64,000 nt of DNA from Sporolactobacillus putidus. GTDB lineage: Bacteria > Bacillota > Bacilli > Bacillales > Sporolactobacillaceae. The stretch spans positions 1-64,000 of the forward strand of contig NZ_BMOK01000005.1 of NCBI RefSeq assembly GCF_014647035.1, in the 5' to 3' direction. Of this stretch, positions 15,670 through 23,773 are shown piece after piece. The notes below the pieces were generated by a model that was given only the letters and a program-made list of their open reading frames with translations, was not told the DNA's origin and made no database searches. Positions within the stretch are counted from its first letter, which is position 1. The number at the start of each line of letters is the position of its first letter. Both the position numbers and the translations under genes were made by a program.

Positions 15670-16137
15670 TCAAGAATACGTATAATGCTTTTTTACTGAG
15701 GGCAATAGGGTAACAGCCTGGATAGCCAGTGCAAGAAACATATAAACGAGATGAATGAGGCCAATCCCCTGCAGTATATACATTTCAATAGTCAGCCAAA
15801 TGATTAGAATGAAACCGACATACAGCGAATGTATCCAGGCCCAATGTGTATTTTTATATAAATTGAATACCTCTGCAAGGCGGAATGATTTTTCATTAAT
15901 CAAAAACGCGGCGACGAGCAGAGGGTAAAGACCCAGTCCAAGAAATAAAATAATTCCCGGAATTAAAAAAGAGTGAAACGTACTGTATTTTAAAAGCGAG
16001 AGCGGCATACTGAGAAGCGATCCATTTGGAGCTAGAATTAATGCTCCACCGCCCATCAATGCTCCGATGCCGAGTAAAAGGTGTAAAATAATCAGTACAT
16101 AACAAGATGTCGTTTTTTTATGGTCTGCTGCTTGCAT
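15670..16137 (-). CDS. Four-helix membrane protein in a TetR operon
   Basis: The protein has 155 residues and four hydrophobic segments (about 12-36, 53-77, 95-117 and 122-140). The start at 16137 is set by GGAGG nine bases upstream, within the end of the tetR gene, giving a 20-bp overlap and translational coupling. I do not recognise the family; its shape is like small uncharacterised Bacilli membrane proteins controlled by TetR repressors. The overlap implies it is made together with the regulator and is probably the regulated function. Confidence 0.7.
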   Translation of the reverse strand: MQAADHKKTTSCYVLIILHLLLGIGALMGGGALILAPNGSLLSMPLSLLKYSTFHSFLIPGIILFLGLGLYPLLVAAFLINEKSFRLAEVFNLYKNTHWAWIHSLYVGFILIIWLTIEMYILQGIGLIHLVYMFLALAIQAVTLLPSVKKHYTYS

Positions 16138-16735
16138 TTTTTTTCGCCTCCAACCCTTGAAAGAAATAATCTGCACTTTTCATCATCAGTTCAGCGGTCT
16201 TTTTTTTCTCTTCGTCCGTTTGACAATGCGCGTATTGCATGGAAAGCATGACTTGCTCATTATTGAATAGAGCAGCGATTAATGGTTTATCAATCCCTTT
16301 AATTTTTCCTTTGCGCTCCATCTCTGTCAGGACAGATACATAATAAGAAACATTATTTTCAATAATTTCTCTGGCAAATATATCTCTGGCCATATCATTG
16401 TAGAAATGCTCCGAAAAAACCAAGCGCGCCATCTGTGTCCACTGTTCATTAATCCGTTTCCCATAAGCAACGATTAAGGATTTAAACACATCTTCGACAT
16501 TCATCCTATCCATTTTATCCGTAACCTCGTTTAGGGGGGGGCGCGAAACAGCGAGTGTTCTGACAAAGGTCTGACAAATGTCCGCCATGATCGCCTCTTT
16601 CCCCGCATAGTGGTTATAGATTGAGCTTCCCTTGATACCGACTTTGCGCGCTATGTCCCGCATGGATACACCGTTGTATCCCCTTTCTGAAAAAAGAGCT
16701 AGTGCACAATCAAAAATGTCCTGCTTTGTACTCAA
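16118..16735 (-). CDS. TetR/AcrR-family regulator
   Basis: This 205-residue protein has the N-terminal HTH near residues 24-45 (S-M-R-D-I-A-R-K-V-G-I-K-G-S-S-I-Y-N-H-Y) followed by K-E-A-I-M. It belongs to the TetR branch with G-x-K-x-S-x-I-Y-x-H-Y. It starts the operon with the four-helix membrane protein and, from the palindrome in its promoter spacer, represses itself. An aldo/keto reductase and an EamA exporter lie divergently and may or may not belong to its regulon. Confidence 0.9.
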   Translation of the reverse strand: MSTKQDIFDCALALFSERGYNGVSMRDIARKVGIKGSSIYNHYAGKEAIMADICQTFVRTLAVSRPPLNEVTDKMDRMNVEDVFKSLIVAYGKRINEQWTQMARLVFSEHFYNDMARDIFAREIIENNVSYYVSVLTEMERKGKIKGIDKPLIAALFNNEQVMLSMQYAHCQTDEEKKKTAELMMKSADYFFQGLEAKKNASSRP

Positions 16736-16764
16736 TTTTTCACCTTCTTTTTATTGCTGAATTA

Positions 16765-16793
16765 ATTATAAACTAACGTTAGTTAGTTTTCAA
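16765..16793 (-). promoter_or_regulatory. Autoregulated tetR promoter with operator in the spacer
   Basis: The minus strand reads TTGAAA (complement of 16788-16793), 17 bp, TATAAT (complement of 16765-16770). The perfect palindrome AACTAACGTTAGTT (16771-16784) fills the spacer. A repressor there would exclude RNA polymerase directly. Confidence 0.75.
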
Positions 16794-16947
16794 GGCATCT
16801 GTTTGGTGCGACGCACAATTTTATTGCCACTATTAGGAGGATTTTCTTAGCAAAAATTCAACGCATTCCGTTTGATTCATTTTTCTGGACACCGCTTCTT
16901 TCAAAATAAATAATGTAGGAAACGGATGATTAGGTGGTGGGTGGACT

Positions 16948-17907
16948 GTGCAATATCATAACCTGGGTAATACTGGCCTGAAAATTTCAAATTTGTCTCT
17001 TGGAACAATGGCATTCGGCCGCTGGATTGACGAGCAGGAGTCGGATAAAATCATCGATCTGGCTCTGGACAGCGGAATTAATGTGATTGACACAGCGAAT
17101 TTTTATGGAAAAGGGCAGGATGAACCGTTCCGATACGGCACCGGCGCGTCTGAAGAAATCATCGGAAGAGCGCTTAAAGGAAGACGCGACAAAGTCGTTC
17201 TCGCCACCAAAGTCGGACTGCCAATGGGGCGAGGCGTTAACGAACAGGGGCTGTCGAAGAAACATATACTGCAATCTGTCGATGATTCTCTCCGAAGACT
17301 GCAAACCGATTATATCGATTTATACCAGGTGCATCGTTTCGATGAACAGACGCCGCTTGAAGAAACGATGGAAGCCCTGACCAGTCTCGTCAGGCAAGGA
17401 AAAGTCAGATACATTGGCTGTTCAAATTTTGCCGCCTGGCAGATCGAAAAGTCGAAGAGAGTTACAGAACTCGGCGGTCTGTCATCATTTATTTCTTCTC
17501 AATCGCAGTATAATCTGCTGTCCCGAGAGGCCGAGCAGGAACTCATACCGTACTGTCTCTCAGAAAATGTCGGTTTGCTGGTCTATAGTCCTTTGGCCAG
17601 AGGCATGCTGACCGGAAAATACGCTCGTGACAGCAGCTATCCTCAGGGGAGCAGGGCGGCTCAAGGTGAAAAATTGATTTTTCAGTACTTTAATGATCAA
17701 AATTTCGATCGGGTGGAGAAATATGAACGTATTGCGGAAAGGTATGATCGAAAGCTAATTCAGTTGGCCTTCGCGTGGATCCTGAATCAGCCGGCCGTCA
17801 CTTCGGCCATCCTTGGTGCAAGCAAGCCGCACCATGTCACCGACGCCGTGGCCGTCAGCGACTGGAAATGGGACGCCGGTCTGTTGGAAGAAGTTAACCG
17901 TATCTAA
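16948..17907 (+). CDS. Aldo/keto reductase
   Basis: This 319-residue TIM-barrel oxidoreductase uses NADPH to reduce carbonyls. The catalytic tetrad is Asp48, Tyr53 (D-T-A-N-F-Y-G), Lys88 (A-T-K-V-G) and His129 (Q-V-H-R). The C-terminal cofactor-binding segment S-A-I-L-G-A-S is present. The start is GTG 16948 after AGGTGG. It resembles YghZ/IolS-type reductases of Bacilli. The substrate is unknown. An EamA exporter follows after a 110-bp gap on the same strand. Confidence 0.88.
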   Translation: MQYHNLGNTGLKISNLSLGTMAFGRWIDEQESDKIIDLALDSGINVIDTANFYGKGQDEPFRYGTGASEEIIGRALKGRRDKVVLATKVGLPMGRGVNEQGLSKKHILQSVDDSLRRLQTDYIDLYQVHRFDEQTPLEETMEALTSLVRQGKVRYIGCSNFAAWQIEKSKRVTELGGLSSFISSQSQYNLLSREAEQELIPYCLSENVGLLVYSPLARGMLTGKYARDSSYPQGSRAAQGEKLIFQYFNDQNFDRVEKYERIAERYDRKLIQLAFAWILNQPAVTSAILGASKPHHVTDAVAVSDWKWDAGLLEEVNRI

Positions 17908-18019
17908 GTCACCGCATATGTTTCAATTTCAACCATCATTCAGATTAAAACGATGCCGGCATCAGAAATCGATGTCGGGAATTAATGACGATGATCGATA
18001 AATCTGGGAGGTAAGTGTT

Positions 18020-18919
18020 TTGAGAAGATCAACAGCTGTCGTTCTTCTTATTCTTGCTAACCTTTTTTGGGCTGGTAATTATATTTGTGGTAAATATGTG
18101 ATCGGTGCAATGGAACCTATTCAGATAAATTTTTTGCGTTGGCTGATCGCAGCGATTATTCTTTTCCCACTCGCGCAATTCATTGAAAAGCCGGATTGGA
18201 AAGCCATTTGGAAAGAATGGAAGATACTGCTTGTGCTCTCTGTATTAGGTATCATAGGTTACAATGTTTTATTATATGAAGCCCTTTACTTTACGACATC
18301 TCTGGATGCAGCTTTAATCAATTCAGTCAATCCGGCCATGATTGCGATCTTTGCAGCCTGGTTATTAAAGGAAAAATTAAGTAAAGTGAATAGTCTAGGA
18401 TTGGTTGTATCATTGATCGGTGTGCTGCTGGTTCTCACCCATGGAGATCTTTTGCAGGTCTTTGTGATTAAATACAATGCCGGGGATTTATTCATGCTTA
18501 TGGTGATTATTTCATGGACTTTTTATACGTTGCTAAGCAAAAAAATAAAAAATTTACCGCCAATTGGGGCAACGGCTGTTACCGTAACCTTCAGCTTGCT
18601 GCTGATGCTGCCATTTTTTATTCATTCAAATTTTAACTGGTCCTTCACTCCCGCAACAACCTATGGAATTCTTTATCTTGCACTCTTCCCTTCCGTTGGA
18701 TCGCTGTTATTCTGGAATATTGCCGTCCCAGTGGTAGGAGCAAGCCACGCAGGTATCTTTCTGAATTTGATTACGGTGTTTACGGCAATCATCAGTATTT
18801 TATTAGGAAATGGTATCGATCTCTTTCAGATCGTCGGTGGTCTCGTTGTCATCCTTGGTGTCTATTTAACCAATAAGAAATCGGTTAAAAAGTCTGTTAA
18901 TCATGAATGGATATCATAA
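18020..18919 (+). CDS. EamA-family (DMT) exporter
   Basis: This 299-residue membrane protein has ten predicted helices arranged as two EamA repeats (about 5-140 and 150-285), with the conserved start F-W-A-G-N-Y and the mid-protein E-A-L-Y-F-T-T-S-L-D-A-A-L-I motif. Drug/metabolite transporters of this kind export amino acids or other metabolites; the cargo here is not evident. GGGAGG sits before the TTG start. The extreme 3-prime coding sequence is echoed directly downstream by a divergent second copy (see the relic at 18920). Confidence 0.88.
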   Translation: MRRSTAVVLLILANLFWAGNYICGKYVIGAMEPIQINFLRWLIAAIILFPLAQFIEKPDWKAIWKEWKILLVLSVLGIIGYNVLLYEALYFTTSLDAALINSVNPAMIAIFAAWLLKEKLSKVNSLGLVVSLIGVLLVLTHGDLLQVFVIKYNAGDLFMLMVIISWTFYTLLSKKIKNLPPIGATAVTVTFSLLLMLPFFIHSNFNWSFTPATTYGILYLALFPSVGSLLFWNIAVPVVGASHAGIFLNLITVFTAIISILLGNGIDLFQIVGGLVVILGVYLTNKKSVKKSVNHEWIS

Positions 18920-19025
18920 ACCATATCGGCAGTCAGCTTATCATTCTTGGTGTTTATCTAACGAAACGGAAATCGAATGCCGAGAAGAAATCTTCACTTC
19001 AGCGCAGTGAACGGTCTAATGTTTG
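18920..19025 (+). pseudogene. EamA C-terminal relic
   Basis: Immediately after the EamA stop, the same strand encodes I-G-S-Q-L-I-I-L-G-V-Y-L-T-K-R-K-S. This parallels V-G-G-L-V-V-I-L-G-V-Y-L-T-N-K-K-S at the end of the intact gene. It is the last helix of a second EamA transporter, either a tandem duplicate that was deleted or a remnant of recombination between paralogs. The downstream text up to 19155 contains another unassigned open stretch (M-F-G-I-D-V-I-K-H-V-Q-E-M-L). Confidence 0.55.
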
Positions 19026-19233
19026 GTATAGATGTGATCAAGCATGTGCAGGAAATGCTGAATGGCAACGGTTCAAAGATCATCAAGTGTGGGGATCACG
19101 TGATCTGGTGGGCGGCGCAAATCTGGGTCCGTCTGTACTGAGAACCAAAATTTAGTCAATTATTATTTCTATATTAGCTAATTAGCTATATAATAAAATT
19201 GATCCAAGGAGAAGCTTAAGGCAGGTGAATTTT

Positions 19234-19509
19234 ATGAACGAGAAGGTTTTCAAGGCGATGTCCGACAAGACTCGCAGGGAAATCATCGAGCTATTAAAGG
19301 ATGGACCGAAAACAGCGGGAGAGATTTCAGATCACTTCTCTTCCGCACAGCCAACAATCAGTCGTCACCTAAGTGTGCTGAAAAATGCCGACTTGGTGGT
19401 GGATGAACGGGAAGGGACCTTTATTGTTTACCGACTTAACACAACCATTTTACAGGAATGGCTTGCGTGGCTTCTTAAACACTTTGGAGGTGGTGATCGT
19501 GATGAATAA
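19234..19509 (+). CDS. ArsR-family repressor, SdpR-like
   Basis: A 91-residue winged helix protein. The N-terminal K-A-M-S-D-K-T-R-R-E-I-I-E-L-L and the HTH S-S-A-Q-P-T-I-S-R-H-L-S-V-L are typical of the SdpR branch of ArsR regulators. ATG 19234 is preceded by AGGTG; a GTG at 19225 is less likely. The following gene starts before this one ends (ATGAATAA overlap), as in the B. subtilis sdpRI pair, in which SdpR represses the operon until SdpI sequesters it at the membrane. No metal-binding cysteines are present. Confidence 0.88.
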   Translation: MNEKVFKAMSDKTRREIIELLKDGPKTAGEISDHFSSAQPTISRHLSVLKNADLVVDEREGTFIVYRLNTTILQEWLAWLLKHFGGGDRDE

Positions 19510-20113
19510 GAAAAGGGCAATGCCCTGGTGGGGCTGGTTTTCATGGATTCTGGTAATTGTGCTGGGGTGTTTGACGTATCTTCATCTTGCCGGGCAGGCA
19601 AATCAGAGGAGTCCTCATCTGCTTGCGGTTGCATACGAGCCTGCCATCATGTTGATTATTATTCTCCTGTGGCATGTGTTATGGAAAATTGATCCGAAGA
19701 GGCGGAACTATGCATCTTTCTGGCAGACTTATCGCTATATCGGCGGCGTCATTGTTGTATGTATCGGGTTGATCTATCTCACGGTTCTGGGACATCTTTT
19801 ACACGTCGCATCGATGCGACTCGCTCCGACTGCATTCGGTATCATGTTCATGCTGATCGCCAACGTTTTGCCCCGCCTTCAACCCAATTGGTGGGTTGGC
19901 TTCCGGACACCCTGGACGCTTTCAAACAGGAAGAGCTGGATTCGAACGCATCGTTTGGGTGGACAATTGGGCGTTCTCATGGGAATTCTGATTATTATTA
20001 TCGGCTGGGTTTTGCCTACCACTGTCATGATGACTATGGCTGTTATCCTAACCATTCTATTATGGGTACTCATTGTGGGTATCGCTTCGTATTTTTACGC
20101 TAAAAAGGAGTAA
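19502..20113 (+). CDS. SdpI-family membrane immunity/signal protein
   Basis: The 203-residue protein has about six hydrophobic helices and carries the SdpI signature G-F-R-T-P-W-T-L-S-N-x-x-x-W-x-x-T-H-R at about residues 133-152. In B. subtilis, SdpI protects against the cannibalism toxin SDP and binds SdpR. Here no sdpABC toxin operon is nearby, so the pair is an orphan that may protect against toxins of neighbours. GGAGGTGGTGATCG precedes ATG 19502. The eight-base overlap with the regulator implies coupled translation, and a strong terminator follows. Confidence 0.88.
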   Translation: MNKKRAMPWWGWFSWILVIVLGCLTYLHLAGQANQRSPHLLAVAYEPAIMLIIILLWHVLWKIDPKRRNYASFWQTYRYIGGVIVVCIGLIYLTVLGHLLHVASMRLAPTAFGIMFMLIANVLPRLQPNWWVGFRTPWTLSNRKSWIRTHRLGGQLGVLMGILIIIIGWVLPTTVMMTMAVILTILLWVLIVGIASYFYAKKE

Positions 20114-20143
20114 CGCAAACGTCAAATAGTTTCCGTGCTGACA

Positions 20144-20175
20144 CTGTTGCTGACAAACGTCAGCAGCAGTTTTTT
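20144..20175 (+). terminator. Terminator of the SdpR-SdpI operon
   Basis: CTGTTGCTGAC (20144-20154) pairs with GTCAGCAGCAG (20159-20169) around AAAC, followed by six T residues. Confidence 0.9.
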
Positions 20176-20346
20176 AGGGTGCGCCCGGCTTGGATCCCAT
20201 ATTGTGCTGAACGGCGATAGAGTCACGCAACAGGCGGTCTTTTGCGTCATGACATGCAATGATTGAAAGATCCGTCTCTTGTTTAGCCGGGCATGCTCTT
20301 GTTTAATAGCTTTGTTGCCCAATCCGATGCATCTTTCGTTCGGGGG

Positions 20347-20868
20347 TCAGGACAACAGGAGCTGGTAAGCCCAGCGTTTACCATCAGGCTTATTGAGATA
20401 AATAATGCCCCTGTAGTCAAATCCGGCTTTTTGAATCACACGCTGCATCGCGTGATTGTCGGGGTGTGTATCGATTCTGATGTCGGAACTACCCATTAAT
20501 CCGGCGGCGGTGATCAGGTATCCTATTAGCGTCGAGGATAAGTGCCGGCCGCGAAAATCAGGCGACATGGCGATCCTGTGAATCGAACGATAAACGGGCT
20601 TATCGGAAACCGTCCAGCTGCCCTCTTCAATTTCTTCATAAGACGGATCTTTTTTGTTAAGAATAACACCGGTACCGGCAATTTGACCATCAATGATGAG
20701 AACATAACTGACTTGCTGCTTCATGTCACTATGTAAGGTTGCCTCGTCCGGATAACCATCCTGCCATTGATTGATACCGTTTGCTTTCAGCAGTAATTTG
20801 GCGCTTTCGATCATTTTGCTGATCTCAGGCAAATCTTTGTCTATTGTTTTGCGCAAATAAGTTGCCAA
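20347..20868 (-). CDS. GNAT-family N-acetyltransferase
   Basis: This 173-residue protein shows the GNAT acetyl-CoA core: I-H-R-I-A-M-S-P-D-F-R-G-R-H-L-S-S-T at about residues 95-112 (motif A, R-G-x-x-x-S) and the C-terminal V-I-Q-K-A-G-F-D-Y-R-G. The start is TTG 20868 behind AGGGGA. The acceptor substrate is unknown; related proteins acetylate small amines or protein N-termini. Single gene, convergent with sdpI. Confidence 0.85.
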   Translation of the reverse strand: MATYLRKTIDKDLPEISKMIESAKLLLKANGINQWQDGYPDEATLHSDMKQQVSYVLIIDGQIAGTGVILNKKDPSYEEIEEGSWTVSDKPVYRSIHRIAMSPDFRGRHLSSTLIGYLITAAGLMGSSDIRIDTHPDNHAMQRVIQKAGFDYRGIIYLNKPDGKRWAYQLLLS

Positions 20869-21071
20869 ATATCATTTCCCCTATCTTTTTATGATGAGCG
20901 ATTTATGATGCGTATCGAGATAATAGAAAATGACGCCATATGCATATAAAGTTAAATTCTCGCTGAGTAACACGGTTATTCATACTTTTATGGACTATAT
21001 TACATATTTCTCCTACAAAATGGAAGCCATATCTGTTCTCTTGTACGGGGGAAACCGGGATGCCCGCGGAG

Positions 21072-22241
21072 TCAGTGTGACCGCTCTTTTTTTCCATAAT
21101 GAAACAGTCCCGCTCTTTGAAAGATGAAGAGGGGGATCACATTCATCACCGCCGCAAACAGCCCAATCCCGATAAACCCATGAAACTGGCCAAACAAGAG
21201 TCCGCCAATAATGCCCCCGACTGTGGTGCCGGCATACATTACGGCACTGGTTAGTGCAGAAACCGTACCCCGGGCTGACGGTGCAAGCGATTGAAGAGTG
21301 CCCATGAGTACCGGGAAAATAAAACCGCCGACTAAAAAAATGAGGAAGAACAGGCTTTCGGCGATCCACAGGGATCCGGAGAAGGGAAGAAGTGCATAAG
21401 TGACGGATAAGAAAATTAAAGAAAAGAGCACGGATTTTGCTGTGCCCAATTTAGCGACAAGCTTGCTGCCAAAAAGTGATCCGATTAAATTGCCGATCCC
21501 GAGCAGGATCATGTTCGTGCCAATAGAGGCGACATCCAGAGAAAAATCTTGGGTGAACCAGGTTCCGAAAAACGCGTATGAAGTAAAAAAACCGGTTTGA
21601 AACATGAAGTAGGCCGCAAAATATTTAAGGGCGCGGGGCGCCTTCATCACAGATATGTAAATTTGTCCCATGTTACTGCTCGTGTTTGTTCGCGTAGTCG
21701 GTATGGATGGCAGCATCAAGAGGATAGCGACATTCAGGAGCAGCGCAGAGAGAGAAAGAACAAAAAACGGGGCGTGCCATGAAAAAACGGCAAGATAGCT
21801 GCCTGCGGGAAGACCAAGCATTTGGGAGACAGAAAGGCCGGCAGTCGCGAAGCCCATTGTTTGGATAACTGCTTTTGGTGCGACCAGCTGCGGAATGGCA
21901 GCCCAAACTTGCGGGGAAACGAAAGCGGCACTGATGCCGGCCAGGAATCTGAAAAGAATCATCGTCCAAAAACTTGGAGAGACGGCACACAAGAAGGTTG
22001 CCAGGGCAAAACCAAACAAGCCGAGGACCATAACTTTTTTTCGGTCCGTGCCGTCGGATAAGGGACCGGCAATCAGTGCGAATAGGGCATAGCCCAGTGC
22101 ATAAGCGCTGATCATCCATCCCGAAAGATTGGATGGCGTATGGTACGCATGGCTGAGTGTCGGTAAGAGCGGCGAAATGAGAAAAGTGTCTGTTCCGATA
22201 ATAAACATGGTGATAAAAAAGAGTACTGAGATTTTCTTCAT
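21072..22241 (-). CDS. MFS drug/metabolite efflux transporter
   Basis: This 389-residue protein has 12 helices of the DHA1/AraJ-YdhL type. The loop 2-3 motif G-P-L-S-D-G-T-D-R-K-K is at about residues 60-70, and motif C-like G-F-A-T-A-G-L-S-V-S-Q is in helix 5. ATG 22241 has AAGGAG six bases before it. The ArsR gene 66 bp upstream on the same strand is the likely regulator, so substrate export under ArsR control is probable. The substrate cannot be read. Confidence 0.87.
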   Translation of the reverse strand: MKKISVLFFITMFIIGTDTFLISPLLPTLSHAYHTPSNLSGWMISAYALGYALFALIAGPLSDGTDRKKVMVLGLFGFALATFLCAVSPSFWTMILFRFLAGISAAFVSPQVWAAIPQLVAPKAVIQTMGFATAGLSVSQMLGLPAGSYLAVFSWHAPFFVLSLSALLLNVAILLMLPSIPTTRTNTSSNMGQIYISVMKAPRALKYFAAYFMFQTGFFTSYAFFGTWFTQDFSLDVASIGTNMILLGIGNLIGSLFGSKLVAKLGTAKSVLFSLIFLSVTYALLPFSGSLWIAESLFFLIFLVGGFIFPVLMGTLQSLAPSARGTVSALTSAVMYAGTTVGGIIGGLLFGQFHGFIGIGLFAAVMNVIPLFIFQRAGLFHYGKKERSH

Positions 22242-22307
22242 TATGATCTCCTTCATAATTTTATTGTTCTACAATAGTGAAACTATAAAATAAATAAATA
22301 CCCGGAT

Positions 22308-22598
22308 TCACAAAGAATCCAGGAAACCTGGCAGATACTCATCAAAAACATCACGGCGCAGGCTGACGTATTTTGTTCGAATGTCCTTGCGTGTACTGAT
22401 CAGTCCGGCTTCTCTCAGTGTTCTGAAGTGATACGACGCAGTTGATTTTGCAATGCTCATCCTTTCGCCAATGTCTCCGCAGCTTAATTCCCCCGGCGTG
22501 TCGCGCAGCGTCCGAACTATGTCTAATCGTGTTTCGTCAGCCAGAGCCTTTAACATCGGAACAAGTACTTGTTTTTTGTTTTGTTGTTTTATATTCAT
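22308..22598 (-). CDS. ArsR-family repressor
   Basis: A 96-residue winged helix protein with A-L-A-D-E-T-R-L-D-I-V-R-T-L and the recognition helix I-A-K-S-T-A-S-Y-H-F-R-T-L. No clustered cysteines, so probably not a metal sensor. It starts at ATG 22598 with no good Shine-Dalgarno; the upstream ATG at 22613 is the alternative. It precedes the MFS gene and probably represses both. Confidence 0.8.
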   Translation of the reverse strand: MNIKQQNKKQVLVPMLKALADETRLDIVRTLRDTPGELSCGDIGERMSIAKSTASYHFRTLREAGLISTRKDIRTKYVSLRRDVFDEYLPGFLDSL

Positions 22599-22850
22599 GG
22601 AACTATGGTACAACGCTCAATAAACCGTGTCAACAAGTTCATACATCACGCAGCTGTGTTTAGCGGCAACCGTATGGTATTTCAGGAAAATTTGTTCATG
22701 AACTGAGGCGCCGTCATTATGAATGTTTCTGTATCATCATAACTTAAGTACCTGAGATGCTTAGAGCAAGAGTTGGCGTACAAATGGAAACACAACGAGT
22801 TTTACAGTATAATTGTTATGACGTATGAACACACTAATGAAGGCATAAAA

Positions 22851-23117
22851 ATGAGTGCGGATGTGATGAATTTGGAAAGAAAAGTAATCAAGTTTGGAAA
22901 CAGCTTAGGTTCCACCTTCCCTAAAAAGGTTCTCAATCATCTCAATGTTCAGCATGGGGATCAGATTATCTATCGCCTGAATGACGATGGGACCGTTACT
23001 ATAGAAAAACAAACAAAAGTCAATCTTCCTCATCATATTGATTTGGACTTTATAAATACCGTGAGTGAAGTGATCGATGAATATGATGAAGCGATTAAGA
23101 AACTGGCAAAAAGATGA
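22851..23117 (+). CDS. AbrB/MazE-type antitoxin
   Basis: An 88-residue protein whose N-terminal half is a swapped-hairpin AbrB fold (R-K-V-I-K-F-G-N-S-L-G-S-T-F-P-K-K-V-L then V-Q-H-G-D-Q-I). The acidic C-terminus would wrap and block the toxin. GAAGG is seven bases before ATG 22851. It overlaps the toxin gene by four bases (ATGA), the usual antitoxin-first order, and should repress its own promoter. Confidence 0.87.
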   Translation: MSADVMNLERKVIKFGNSLGSTFPKKVLNHLNVQHGDQIIYRLNDDGTVTIEKQTKVNLPHHIDLDFINTVSEVIDEYDEAIKKLAKR

Positions 23118-23545
23118 GCGAAATCGAATTTTTAACCGAGGAAGAATTGATTTTTATTAACGCCGTATTGATTCAAAGAGATACACCCAATGAGGATATA
23201 GGTGTTAAGGAACCGGCGTTGTTAAACAGCGCTGTAAACAGGCCGAAACAATCGGCTTTTGGTAAAGACGCTTATCCGGATATCTATGGTAAAGCGGCGG
23301 CTCTTTTTCAAAGTGTAGTTCAGAATCATTGTTTCTTTAATGCGAATAAACGAACGGGTTTTGTTGCGTTGGTTACATTTTTAAAAAAGAATGGCGTCGC
23401 CTTTAAAGCAGCAACGGAAGAGATTGTCGAATTTACCGTTAAACTATCAGACCGGCAAAATGAGGTTAGTCTTGCCGATATCAGCGAATGGATCAAAAGC
23501 CGCTCAAAAGAAGCGGAGAAACCGGAGGGTCATGATTTACCCTAA
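23114..23545 (+). CDS. Doc/Fic-type toxin
   Basis: A 143-residue death-on-curing family protein. Doc toxins phosphorylate elongation factor Tu with a degenerate Fic site. The motif here is H72-C-F-F-N-A-N-K-R80. Doc from phage P1 has H-I-F-N-D-A-N-K-R, so the Asp of Doc is Asn in this copy, which could weaken or change the reaction. His, Asn and Arg are kept. It is the second gene of a module with an AbrB antitoxin, where Doc more often pairs with Phd. Confidence 0.85.
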   Translation: MSEIEFLTEEELIFINAVLIQRDTPNEDIGVKEPALLNSAVNRPKQSAFGKDAYPDIYGKAAALFQSVVQNHCFFNANKRTGFVALVTFLKKNGVAFKAATEEIVEFTVKLSDRQNEVSLADISEWIKSRSKEAEKPEGHDLP

Positions 23546-23644
23546 TCTGTATGATTTCTCTTTAAATGAACCTTCAGCCCCGCCGGATTATAAAGGTTAA
23601 GGTTGAAGCCAGTCGTAAAAAGACGGAGTCATCGCAGATTCGCT

Positions 23645-23696
23645 AAAAAAGTGCTCTGCCAGAGGATTGACGCCCTCTCAGTCAGGCACTTTTTTG
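23645..23696. terminator. Bidirectional terminator between toxin and OFA genes
   Basis: AAAAAAGTGC (23645-23654) and GCACTTTTTT (23686-23695) close a branched stem with an inner AGAGG/CCTCT hairpin. It works for the toxin operon on one strand and the OFA transporter on the other. Confidence 0.8.
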
Positions 23697-23773
23697 TTTT
23701 CTTTAAATCAGTCTGCCGAACGTGTACGGAAAATGACGGTTGATCGCTCCGGCCGACGGCTCTCCATTTTCAG

